Shown here: piece after piece, positions 8,278 through 15,805 of the stretch
Layout of the letters: each line of letters opens with the position of its first letter
Numbering within the stretch: position 1 is the stretch's first letter
NCBI RefSeq assembly: GCF_003612125.1
Contig: NZ_RAWI01000037.1
Coordinates: 1-40,703, forward strand
DNA: 40,703 bases
Direction: 5' to 3'
From: Corallococcus praedator
Lineage (GTDB): Bacteria; Myxococcota; Myxococcia; Myxococcales; Myxococcaceae
The notes under the pieces: generated by a model
What the model was told of the DNA's origin: nothing
The model's database searches: none
What the model saw: only the letters and a program-made list of their open reading frames with translations
Translations under genes and position numbers: made by a program

Positions 8278-9708
8278 TCAGCGCACCAGGTGGAAGGTCG
8301 TCTGACGCTGGAAGGCCCAGTGCACGGCGCCTTCCGCGTCCAGCACCACGTCCTCCTCCTGGGCGGAGCGCACGGGCTGGCCGTTCCACTCCGGGACGGG
8401 GCTCGTCGCCTGCAGCTCGATGGAGAACCAGGAGGACGGCATCACGCGGTGTTCGCCGTTGCCGGGCACGCCCTCCTGCCGGTCCCACATGCCAATCATC
8501 GGGCCGGCGCCATGGCCGTGCAGGCCAATGGGGTGTGAGTACACGGTCCCGTCGATGCCCTCCGCCTTCATGCGCGCGAGCGAGGCGCGCAGCACCTCGT
8601 TGCCGGTGCGGCCCGGTTTGATTTCCCCGGTGACGATGTCCTGGAGCCGGTTGGACGCCTTCAGCGCGGCCTTCAGGCCCTCGGGGACGTCCGTCTCGCC
8701 TTCGCGCAGCACGTAGCCCATGTGCTGGGTGTCGGTGTTGAGGCGCAGCGCGGTGATGCCGTAGTCGCAGTGGAGCACGTCGCCGCGCTGGATGACGGGG
8801 CTGTCGCCCAGCTGCTCCTCGGTGGCGCCCTTGCGCTGCACGTCCACGTCCGGCTGGAACCAGGTGTCCAGGCCCTGGTCGGCCAGGCGCTGACGCATCC
8901 ACCACTCCACGTCCTTCGTGGTGGTGACGCCGGGGGTGATGACCGCGTTGGAGAAGGCGGTCTGGATGATGTTCCAGGCGTGCTTCGTGAGGTCCTCGTA
9001 GAAACGGACCTCGTCGGCGCTGCGCCAGCCGAGCACGTCCAGGGGCAGGCCGCCCGCGGGCTTGAAGCGCTTCACCCAGGCGGGGCCCAGGGCCTGGGCC
9101 ATGCCTTCGTATTCGCCATGGGTGAGGCCGTCGGCGAAGGCGATGGCGGGGGACACGTCGATGGCGATGGACTGCGGCTTGCGCTCCTCCACCACCTGCT
9201 TGAGCAGGGGCCACTGTTCGGGGCCCAGGAGTTCGGCGGGGCGCTGGGCGCCGCCCCGGTCCACCAGCTGGGGCGCGCGCCGGGCCTCGTAGAGACCGCC
9301 CTGCGTGCTGCCGCCCAGGGCCAGCCGCTCCACGCCCTTGTCACCGCCCCGGTCGAAGAAGACGTAGATGGTGCGGCGGCGGGCGGCGAAGGTGGTGGGG
9401 GCCACGAGCGCCTTGAAGACGGGGTCCTCGTTGTACTCGCGCATGGGGACGATCCACATCTGCACGCCGTGCTTGCGCATGAGCTGGGGCAGCGCGATCT
9501 CCAGGCGTTCGCGAAGCCAGGCCTGCTGGCGGTCCGCCTGTTCGCGCAGCGTGCCGAAGGGGCGCTCCGGCGCGGCGGGCGCGGGCGCGACGGCCACGGG
9601 CGCGGCGGCGGGGGCCGGGGCTTCGGTCTTCGCGGTCGGGACGGGCGCGGTGGCGCAGGCGGTGGAACAGACAAGCGGGACGACGAGCAGGTGTTTCCAG
9701 GAGCGCAT
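8278..9708 (-). CDS. M24-family metallopeptidase (Xaa-Pro aminopeptidase-like), lipoprotein
   Basis: A 476-residue pita-bread-fold peptidase. MRSWKHLLVVPLVCSTAC is a lipoprotein signal with Cys18, followed by an Ala/Pro linker to about residue 50. An N-terminal creatinase-like domain (about 60-215) contains VQMWIVPMREYNEDP. The catalytic domain has likely dinuclear metal ligands Asp315 and Asp326 (CDYGITALRLNTDTQ), a His in GLHGHGAG (397-399), Glu431 (FSIELQ) and probably Glu452. M24B peptidases remove N-terminal residues before Pro; an exported version would trim peptides in the periplasm or at the surface, fitting a predatory, peptide-feeding lifestyle. It ends 2 bp from the convergent cytochrome gene. 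A longer in-frame version to 9930 has no signal peptide and is rejected. Confidence 0.88.
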   Translation of the reverse strand: MRSWKHLLVVPLVCSTACATAPVPTAKTEAPAPAAAPVAVAPAPAAPERPFGTLREQADRQQAWLRERLEIALPQLMRKHGVQMWIVPMREYNEDPVFKALVAPTTFAARRRTIYVFFDRGGDKGVERLALGGSTQGGLYEARRAPQLVDRGGAQRPAELLGPEQWPLLKQVVEERKPQSIAIDVSPAIAFADGLTHGEYEGMAQALGPAWVKRFKPAGGLPLDVLGWRSADEVRFYEDLTKHAWNIIQTAFSNAVITPGVTTTKDVEWWMRQRLADQGLDTWFQPDVDVQRKGATEEQLGDSPVIQRGDVLHCDYGITALRLNTDTQHMGYVLREGETDVPEGLKAALKASNRLQDIVTGEIKPGRTGNEVLRASLARMKAEGIDGTVYSHPIGLHGHGAGPMIGMWDRQEGVPGNGEHRVMPSSWFSIELQATSPVPEWNGQPVRSAQEEDVVLDAEGAVHWAFQRQTTFHLVR

Positions 9709-9814
9709 GGGCGCGCAGTCTGTCACGCACGTCCGCGCGGTGCGAAGAAAGACAGACGCCCGCCGGGTCCCGGGTTGCCGGTCAGCCGTGAAAACCAGAC
9801 ACGCTGTGCTGGCT

Positions 9815-10132
9815 TCACGCTGAATCCGTGGAGCCTGGGGGTGTGGCGCGAGGGCTGACCTTGCGCAGTTCGTGGAAGTGCTCGCGGAAGAAGCGCGCGG
9901 CGTTGAGCAGGGCATCCACGGGGCCGACACCGACCATGCTGACGGTCAGGGGCACCGCGTGACCGATGAGCACGGGGCAGTACCAGTCCCCATTGGCGTC
10001 CTGGGGAATGGGCACGGGCCTGCCCAGCGTGACGCGCGAGACGTGCGGGCGTCCGTGGTCGTCCTCGAAGGACCAGTAGTCGTCGGCCACCGGGTCATCG
10101 ATGGACGTGTGCCGTGGAGGTCCGGAAGTCAT
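9815..10132 (-). CDS. Small protein of unknown function
   Basis: A 105-residue protein that I do not recognise with confidence. A compact body with VSRVTLGRPVPIPQ, GDWYCPVLI and a helical part (GPVDALLNAARFFREHFHEL) resembles small soluble DUF6968-type proteins, in which a beta-sheet carries a WxCP strand followed by an 'xALL' helix; this link is tentative. The ATG at 10132 is chosen because conserved-looking sequence starts soon after it; a GTG at 10177 or TTG at 10186 would extend it, and none has a clear ribosome site. It sits between the kelch gene and the M24 peptidase gene on the same strand, with a 106-bp gap to the latter, so co-transcription is possible. Confidence 0.55.
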   Translation of the reverse strand: MTSGPPRHTSIDDPVADDYWSFEDDHGRPHVSRVTLGRPVPIPQDANGDWYCPVLIGHAVPLTVSMVGVGPVDALLNAARFFREHFHELRKVSPRATPPGSTDSA

Positions 10133-10189
10133 GGATGGCAGCGTGCTCGCCTTGACGCGAATCTGTCCATTGCCCACTGGATTCAACTG

Positions 10190-11416
10190 TCATGGGCCCT
10201 GCTCGATGCCAGGAAGCGCGCCCGCCACGCACGGGCCGCAGTCGAGCGTTCCGCCACAGCCGTCCGTCGTCACACCGCAAGCCGGCCCCCGGGATTCACA
10301 CGTCATGGGGACACAGGTGGCCGGGACGTACTCCTCGCTCGTGGCGAGCGTGCCCAGTTCGTTCACGCCGCCCACCACCAGCACCGTGCCCCGTCGCAGC
10401 CACAGCGCGCCCGCCTCGCCTCGCGGCTCATGCAGCGTAGGCGCCTGCGTCCACGTGCCGCGCACCGGGTCGAACCGCTCCGCCGACGCGAGCGTGCCGC
10501 GCGTGGAGTGCTCGCCGCCCACCACCAGCACCGCGCCCTCCCCCGTCACCAGCGCCGCGTGGTGCTCACGCGGCACCGAGGGCGACTCCACCAGCTCCCA
10601 CGCGTTGCGCTCCGGCACGTACACCTCCGCCGTCTGCGCCGCGCGCGACGTGGTGCCTCCCACCACCAGCACGCGCCCATCCGGCAGCAGCGTCACGGTG
10701 TGCCCCAGCCGGTGCGTGCCCGCCGCGCCGCCTACCACGCCCGCCTTCTCCCAGTGGCCCGTCGCCGGGTCGTACAACTCCGCCTGCAACCCGCTCACGA
10801 AGAGCACCCGGCCGGAGCGCAGCACCACCGCCGTCCCCTCGCCTCCCCGCACGAAGCCCGGGGCCTCCACCGGTCGCCACGTCCCCGCCGCCGGGTCGTA
10901 CAGCTCCGCCGAGCGCACCGGCCGCAGGTCCACGTCCGTGCCGCCCGCAACCAGCACCTGCCCGTCCGGCAACACCACCGCCGCCGGGTCGTTGCGCGCC
11001 TCGCCCATGGGCGCCACCGCCGTCCACGTCCCCGTGTCCGGCGCGTACACCTCCGCGCTCGCCAGCGCCCCCACCGTCACTCCCTGGGAGCCGCCCACCG
11101 CCAGCACCCGCCCATCCAGCAGCCGCACCGCCGCATGGTTGCGCCGCGCCGTGCGCAGCGCCCCCGTGGGCCGCCACCGTCCGGTGTCCGGGTCGAAGAC
11201 CTCGCTGGAGCCCAGCGTGCGGTGCCCGTCGTGTCCCCCCGCCGCCAGCACCCGCCCGTCCTCCAGCGCGACGTAGGGCAGGAGCCGGCGCGGCGTGGAC
11301 AACACGCCCGGCACCGGCGCCTCCACGGCTCCCGCATCCGCTCGCGGCGCGGGCCCGCACGAGAACATCACTCCCAACCACAGCATCGTGACGCAAGATG
11401 TCGAAAGCCGTCGCAT
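10190..11416 (-). CDS. Kelch-repeat lipoprotein with Cys-rich tail
   Basis: A 408-residue exported protein. MRRLSTSCVTMLWLGVMFSC is a lipoprotein signal. Seven kelch-type blades follow, each with a 'DGRVLxxGG' strand pair (AAGG, AVGG, VAGG, FVSG, VVGG, VVGG, VVGG) and a 'xAExYDPxxGxW' strand, which should close as a seven-bladed propeller. The fourth blade is degenerate. After it comes a short Cys-rich segment of the pattern CVPMTC-x5-CG-x4-DGCGG-x4-CGPC, a tag I associate with myxobacterial surface proteins. The likely role is protein or glycan binding at the cell surface; no catalytic residue is visible. The ATG at 11416 is set by the signal peptide. Confidence 0.85.
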   Translation of the reverse strand: MRRLSTSCVTMLWLGVMFSCGPAPRADAGAVEAPVPGVLSTPRRLLPYVALEDGRVLAAGGHDGHRTLGSSEVFDPDTGRWRPTGALRTARRNHAAVRLLDGRVLAVGGSQGVTVGALASAEVYAPDTGTWTAVAPMGEARNDPAAVVLPDGQVLVAGGTDVDLRPVRSAELYDPAAGTWRPVEAPGFVRGGEGTAVVLRSGRVLFVSGLQAELYDPATGHWEKAGVVGGAAGTHRLGHTVTLLPDGRVLVVGGTTSRAAQTAEVYVPERNAWELVESPSVPREHHAALVTGEGAVLVVGGEHSTRGTLASAERFDPVRGTWTQAPTLHEPRGEAGALWLRRGTVLVVGGVNELGTLATSEEYVPATCVPMTCESRGPACGVTTDGCGGTLDCGPCVAGALPGIEQGP

Positions 11417-11565
11417 GACCCCACCCGGACGTCTGACCGAGGGGGTGTGTCTATCGCACCGGTCTGACACTCCACGGCCGTGGGGCCCAATGATTCCGGG
11501 CCCTTGCCCTGCCCTCCGGGTTGGAAACACCCCTGGCGGCCGGGCGTCAGGGAAGCGCTCCGAAC

Positions 11566-11880
11566 TCAGTGCCGCATGGGACCCACGGGGTCGTTCGCGG
11601 GCTCCGCGTCCATCCCCTCGCTGTTTCGGGGCGGCAGGGCCCCGCCGTCGTCATCCTCTTCCAGCGCGAGCTGCGGATGGTCCGCGGGCTTGAGCAGGAT
11701 TTCGTCCTCGCGCACGGCCTCCACGTCGCTGTACTCGATGAGGTAGTCGCGCCGGGGAATGGGCACCAGGCCCTGTTCCAGTTCGAAGTGGGTGTCGCCC
11801 ACGCCCGCCACCCGGCCCAGCTTCTGTCCATCGGCGGCGAGCACCGCCATGCCCTCTCGCACGTCGCCTGCGTGAATCAT
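11566..11880 (-). CDS. DUF2171 domain protein
   Basis: A 104-residue protein. The first 65 residues (MIHAGDVREGMAVLAADGQ, KLGRVAGV, LVPIPRRDYLIEYSDVEAV) match the DUF2171 pattern, a small beta-barrel reminiscent of PRC-barrels: an 'xREGMxVxxxDGxxxGxVxxV' start, then 'IPxxxI..V'. The tail is acidic and disordered (EEDDDGG to PANDP). DUF2171 has no assigned biochemical function; the fold suggests binding or structural use. The ATG at 11880 has a strong GAGGAG site nearby. It is divergent from the 65-residue gene on the right. Confidence 0.75.
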   Translation of the reverse strand: MIHAGDVREGMAVLAADGQKLGRVAGVGDTHFELEQGLVPIPRRDYLIEYSDVEAVREDEILLKPADHPQLALEEDDDGGALPPRNSEGMDAEPANDPVGPMRH

Positions 11881-12053
11881 CGTGTCGCTCCTCGCGCCTG
11901 GGGTCCTCACCAAGAGTGGGGTCGCTCCCGCCGCCGTGCGCATCAAGGCAGGCAGCCCGGGGAGCCCCCGGGCAACCTTCCTCCACGCCAGGGGAACGGC
12001 CCGCGCACTCCCGGACGCGGTGCCCAACGTTCACGAGAAGGAGGTCGCCCCCG

Positions 12054-12251
12054 ATGCTGCTGGAACTGTCGAACGACGAGTCACGCGTGCTGCAGGAGAC
12101 CCTGGATGCGGCCCTCGGCGCCCTGCGGGAGGAGCGGACGCGGACGGAGGCGCGCGAACTCCAGGACGCCCTGGGCCGCCGCTACGCCCTGCTCCAATCC
12201 CTCCAGCGCCGCCTGGAGCCGCTGGTGGACAGCGAGGAGGTCTACGCCTGA
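12054..12251 (+). CDS. Small helical protein (65 aa), unknown
   Basis: A 65-residue, almost entirely helical protein starting MLLELSNDESRVLQETLDAALG. It has Leu/Ala heptad-like spacing and many Arg/Glu pairs (LREERTRTEARELQDALGRR), so a helical hairpin or short coiled coil is likely. The ribosome site AGAAGGAGG before the ATG at 12054 is excellent and makes this a real gene despite its size. It ends 10 bp before the convergent ABC ATPase gene. No function can be proposed. Confidence 0.72.
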   Translation: MLLELSNDESRVLQETLDAALGALREERTRTEARELQDALGRRYALLQSLQRRLEPLVDSEEVYA

Positions 12252-12261
12252 CCCACGCGCC

Positions 12262-13275
12262 TCACACCGCGCGCCCCGTCTTCCCGTCGAACCGGCGCAG
12301 ATAACGCGCATCGTGGCGCAGCCACACCGGGTCCCCGCTCGCGGCGCGGAAGTCTCCGGGCGCCCGCGCCACCAGCCGCTCGCCGCCTGTCTCCACCGTC
12401 ACCCAGACCTCCGCGCCCATGGGCTCCACCAGGTACACGCGCCCCTCGCGCGCATCCGCGGGGCGCTCGCCCTGGCCCACCTGGAGGTGCTCTGGCCTGA
12501 GGCCCAGCACCGCGTCCTCCGGGGGCAGCCCCAGCGTGTCCGGCTTCACCAGGTTGATGCGCGGCGAGCCGAAGAAGCCCGCCACGAACAGGTTCGCCGG
12601 GGCGTCGTACAGCTCGCGCGGCGGGGCCACCTGCTGCACCTCGCCCTGGCTCATCACCACCACGCGGTCCGACAGCGTCATCGCCTCCGCCTGGTCGTGC
12701 GTGACGTAGATGAACGTCGCCTGGAGCTGCTCGTGCAGCTTCTTGATCTCCCCCCGCATCTGCGTGCGCAGCGCCGCGTCCAGGTTGGACAGGGGCTCGT
12801 CGAACAGGAACACCTTCGGCCTTCGCACCAACGCGCGCCCCAGCGCCACCCGCTGCCGCTGCCCGCCCGACAGCTCCTTCGGCCGGCGCGCCAGCAGCGC
12901 CTCCAACCCCAGCACCCCGGACACCTCGCGCACCCGCGCGTCGATGTCCTTCGCCTCCATCCCCGCCACCTTCAGCGGGAACGCCAGGTTCCCCGCCACG
13001 TCCAGGTGCGGGTAGAGCGCGTAGCTCTGGAACACCATCGCGATGTCGCGCTCGCGCGGCGACAGGTCGTTCACCACCTGCCCGTCGATGCGAAGCGTGC
13101 CGCCGGACAACTCCTCCAGCCCCGCGATGAGGTTCAACGTCGTGGACTTGCCGCACCCGGACGGGCCCACCAGCGACACGAACTCGCCGTCCGCGATGTC
13201 CAGGCTCACGCCCTTCACCGCCGCCACCCCGCCCCGGTACACCTTGCGCACGTCCTGCAGGGACACCGTCGCCAC
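12262..13275 (-). CDS. ugpC: Sugar-type ABC transporter ATPase (UgpC/MalK/MsmX family)
   Basis: A 337-residue ATPase of the carbohydrate-uptake (CUT1) type. It has Walker A GPSGCGKST, the Q-loop region FQSYALYPH, signature LSGGQRQRVALGRAL, Walker B VFLFDEPLSNLD and the switch His in VTHDQAEA. A C-terminal TOBE/MalK-like regulatory part follows (LGLRPEHLQV, VEPMGAEVWVTVETGG, VWLRHDARYLRRFD). The GTG at 13275 (start VATVSLQDVRKVY) is preferred because AGGTGGAGG sits at good spacing; the frame is open further upstream. No permease or solute-binding gene is adjacent, so it probably serves one or more distant transporters, as MsmX does. The symbol is a family-level name; the substrate is not known. 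Confidence 0.9.
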   Translation of the reverse strand: MATVSLQDVRKVYRGGVAAVKGVSLDIADGEFVSLVGPSGCGKSTTLNLIAGLEELSGGTLRIDGQVVNDLSPRERDIAMVFQSYALYPHLDVAGNLAFPLKVAGMEAKDIDARVREVSGVLGLEALLARRPKELSGGQRQRVALGRALVRRPKVFLFDEPLSNLDAALRTQMRGEIKKLHEQLQATFIYVTHDQAEAMTLSDRVVVMSQGEVQQVAPPRELYDAPANLFVAGFFGSPRINLVKPDTLGLPPEDAVLGLRPEHLQVGQGERPADAREGRVYLVEPMGAEVWVTVETGGERLVARAPGDFRAASGDPVWLRHDARYLRRFDGKTGRAV

Positions 13276-13505
13276 CCGCGCCACCTCCACCTGAAGAAGG
13301 ACCGCCGCGCCACCCTCACGCGCGGTCCGAAGAGGCGACCAGCATCGCCGCTCCCACCCGGCCGACAAGCCCGTCCCCACCGGCGCGTACGGCCGCGGAC
13401 ATCCCGCCCCGAAGGAAAGCGTTACTTCCAGGGTCAGCGGTTTGTTCCAGGCTCATTCCGTCTCTAGGATTCCCGCCCCAGGCGTCTGCCTCTGGAGGCC
13501 CCGCC

Positions 13506-14261
13506 ATGCCGTTCATCTTCCGAGGCAACGACGTCACCGCCCTCCTGGACAACCCGCTCACGGCGGCCAACAGCCTGTTCAGCATCCTCGAGCAGGAGGA
13601 ACCCGCGTTGGTGGCGGACCTGAGCGCCCTGTGGAAGACGCATGTCCGGGGAACGCCCCTGGTGGCGGGCACGGCCTGGCGGCCCGCGCTGGGCGCCTTC
13701 GCGAAGATCTCCTCCTTCTGGGACAACACGTACAGCGACCAGCGCCTGGCGGGCCTGCTGTACGGGCCGAACGCCGCCGCGGCGACGCAGGCGGTGACGG
13801 GCGCGGCCTCCGCGAACCAGTTCCTGCGCGAGTTCGAGGCCGCGCGCGACGAGGCCTTCTTCTACGTCTTCTTCCAGCTCAGCTCCGTCAACGAGCTGGC
13901 GGGCGTGTCGTTCCTGGCGACCTACTACCACCACGACATTTCCGCGCTGTTCGTCCAGCGCCCCCACAGCTTCGTGAGGGAAGTGGTGTCGCGCCGGGTC
14001 ATCGAGACGGCGCAGATCATGCTGCGCATCCTCTACGGCAACATGAGCATGGGCTGGGGCAGCTTCTACAGCACGCGCACCCTGTCGACGACGCTGCTGC
14101 TCGCCAAGATGCACCACCACGCGCTGGCCACCTACCGGACGCCCGGCACGGGCCGGCGCTGCTACAACCAGAGCTCCGTCGCCTTCACGCTGCTGACGTT
14201 CTCCTACGTCGTCGCGCAGGCCTGGGTGGACAAGGGCTTCGCGTACAACGAGCAGCGCTGA
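13506..14261 (+). CDS. Unknown protein, probably truncated by in-frame TGA
   Basis: A 251-residue product I do not recognise. It is rich in aromatic and His residues, with helical stretches such as ISSFWDNTYSDQRLAGLLYG, DEAFFYVFFQLSSVNELAG, FLATYYHHDISALF and LLLAKMHHHALATY. The clustered His (YYHH, MHHH) could bind metal, but no family motif is clear. The ATG at 13506 follows CTGGAGG. Translation stops at TGA 14259-14261, yet the same frame stays open and strongly codon-biased for 67 more codons to a TGA at 14463-14465. The intact gene was therefore probably 319 residues plus one at the TGA. Either a recent nonsense mutation, a sequencing error or recoding is involved. Confidence 0.65.
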   Translation: MPFIFRGNDVTALLDNPLTAANSLFSILEQEEPALVADLSALWKTHVRGTPLVAGTAWRPALGAFAKISSFWDNTYSDQRLAGLLYGPNAAAATQAVTGAASANQFLREFEAARDEAFFYVFFQLSSVNELAGVSFLATYYHHDISALFVQRPHSFVREVVSRRVIETAQIMLRILYGNMSMGWGSFYSTRTLSTTLLLAKMHHHALATYRTPGTGRRCYNQSSVAFTLLTFSYVVAQAWVDKGFAYNEQR

Positions 14262-14465
14262 GACCTGTTCTTCCAGAACGGCGAATGCCGGGGCGGGCTG
14301 CCCACCCCGCATCCCACGAACCTGCAGCGCCGGCGCATCGACATGCGCCTGCTCAATGGCTACAACGTCGAGCCCGAGGCGAACCTCATCCAGTGGATCC
14401 CCGCCTTCATCGTCACGCAGCTGCGCAACGCGCCCCGGTGGGTGCGCTACTGGACGGGACGCTGA
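14262..14465 (+). pseudogene. In-frame continuation of the 13506 gene past the TGA
   Basis: The 67 codons run in the same frame as the preceding gene. 63 of them end in G or C, as expected for coding DNA here. The segment reads like protein (DLFFQNGECRGG, LNGYNVEPEANLIQWIP, FIVTQLRNAPRWVRYW) and ends 4 bp before the convergent DUF427 gene, the tight spacing usual in this genome. It has no start signal of its own, so it is best read as the cut-off C-terminus of the upstream gene. Confidence 0.6.
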
Positions 14466-14469
14466 AGAC

Positions 14470-14754
14470 TCAGCGCTCCACCGTCACGCCCTTCCAGAAG
14501 GCCACGTGGTCCCGGATGTTGGCCGCCTTCGCCTTCGGCTCCGGATAGAACCAGGCGGCGTCGGCGTTCGTCTTTCCGTCCACCTCCACGGAGTAGTAGC
14601 TGGCCTCGCCCTTCCAGGGGCAATGCGTGTGCGTGGCGCTGGGTTTGAAGTGTTCCCGGTTCAGGCTGTCGGGCGGGAAGTAGACATTGCCCTCCACCTC
14701 TTCAAAGCGGTCACTCTTCGCGAGCACGACGCCATTCCATTTCGCGACTGGCAT
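14470..14754 (-). CDS. DUF427 domain protein
   Basis: A 94-residue protein covering one complete DUF427 domain. The hallmarks are VAKWNGVVLAKSDRFEEVEGNVYFP at the start, a Cys-Pro-Trp-Lys-Gly motif (THCPWKGEASYYSVEVDGK), the segment AAWFYPEPKAKAANIRDHVAFW and the closing KGVTVE. The domain forms a small beta fold with a conserved aromatic pocket, and its biochemical role is unsettled. The ATG at 14754 and full domain length support the start. It converges on the interrupted gene to its left and lies downstream of the alpha/beta hydrolase on the same strand (39-bp gap), so the two may share a transcript. Confidence 0.88.
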   Translation of the reverse strand: MPVAKWNGVVLAKSDRFEEVEGNVYFPPDSLNREHFKPSATHTHCPWKGEASYYSVEVDGKTNADAAWFYPEPKAKAANIRDHVAFWKGVTVER

Positions 14755-14793
14755 TGAACAAGCCCTCCTGGTTTTTTCTCGGGTAACCGCGCT

Positions 14794-15621
14794 TCAGCCG
14801 GTGTGCGCGGCATTCGTGGAGGCGTGCTCGGTGAGGAAGGGAGCGAGTTCAGCATTCACCAGCGCCGGCTCCTCCACCGAGGAGGAGTGCCCACCGCGCG
14901 ACAGGCGCACCAGCTTCGAGCCCGGGATGAGGGAGTGGATGCGCTCCGACTTCACAGGCACCGTGGCGCGGTCCTCCTCGCCCACGATGACCAGCGTGGG
15001 CGTGCGGATGCGCGGCAGCTCCTCCGCGACGCCCTGGCGCTTCATGACGCCGTTGACGGCGCGCCAGATGTCGCGGCGGTTCTGGCGCAGGCGTGCGCGC
15101 CACAGCGCCCGCTCCGCCTCGCGGCCCGGGTCGGTGAGGAACGACGTGCCGAACATGATGCGCATCACCGGCGCCGTCACGGGCGCCACGCCCAGGTAGC
15201 GGACCACCAGGTTGAGCGCGGTGTAGCGGGGAATGTTCGCGGTGGGCTCAGGGTCGGCGGAGGTCTCCAGCAGCACCAGCGAGCGCACCAGGTCCGGCCG
15301 GCGCGCGGCCAGCCGCATGCCGACAAAGCCGCCCATGGACAGGCCCACGAAGTGGACCGGCCCCACGCCCAGCGACTCGATGAGCGCCACCGCGTCCGCG
15401 TACACCGTCTCCATGTCGATGACGGCGTCGGGCGGCACCTCGCTCTGGCCCTGCCCCCGGTGGTCGTAGGAGATGCACCGGAAGCGGCCGCGCAGCGCCT
15501 CCACCTGTGGGTCGAACAGGCGCGTGCTCCACAGGAGGCCGTGGCTGAACAGCACCACGTCCCCGGTACCGCCGGTGTCCTCGAAGTACAGCCGGGTTCC
15601 ATTCACGGACCGCATGGGCAT
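14794..15621 (-). CDS. Alpha/beta-fold hydrolase
   Basis: A 275-residue hydrolase. The fold signature is complete: oxyanion strand VVLFSHGLLWSTRLFD, DHRGQGQS, nucleophile elbow GLSMGG with Ser95, acid Asp217 (VIVGEEDRAT) and His245 (RGGHSS). The HG-x3 to RGQGxS spacing is typical of the 3-oxoadipate enol-lactonase/haloperoxidase-like group, but a substrate cannot be named. No signal peptide is present, so it should be cytoplasmic. The ATG at 15621 has GGAGG upstream. It is divergent from the multiheme cytochrome gene, with 184 bp between them holding both promoters. Confidence 0.88.
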   Translation of the reverse strand: MPMRSVNGTRLYFEDTGGTGDVVLFSHGLLWSTRLFDPQVEALRGRFRCISYDHRGQGQSEVPPDAVIDMETVYADAVALIESLGVGPVHFVGLSMGGFVGMRLAARRPDLVRSLVLLETSADPEPTANIPRYTALNLVVRYLGVAPVTAPVMRIMFGTSFLTDPGREAERALWRARLRQNRRDIWRAVNGVMKRQGVAEELPRIRTPTLVIVGEEDRATVPVKSERIHSLIPGSKLVRLSRGGHSSSVEEPALVNAELAPFLTEHASTNAAHTG

Positions 15622-15805
15622 GGGACGGACCTCCTGCTGGGTAAGGGGGACGGCGCCTGACCGCTGTCACCCTAGTCCAGGGCTCCCTGGGTGCGCAGCA
15701 CTCCCTGGGAGTACGGTGTCCACTGGAGGAGACGGGCTGCCCGGGCTCGCTCGGAGCGCCGCTTGTGCCGCCCGACGGTCCGGAGGAGCATGGGCGCACC
15801 TCCGG

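Noticed and set aside
14259-14300. Selenocysteine insertion at the in-frame TGA
   Set aside because: No convincing bacterial SECIS hairpin at the right distance (only short GGGC/GCCC and UUC/GAA stems), and the protein shows no redox motif around the site.
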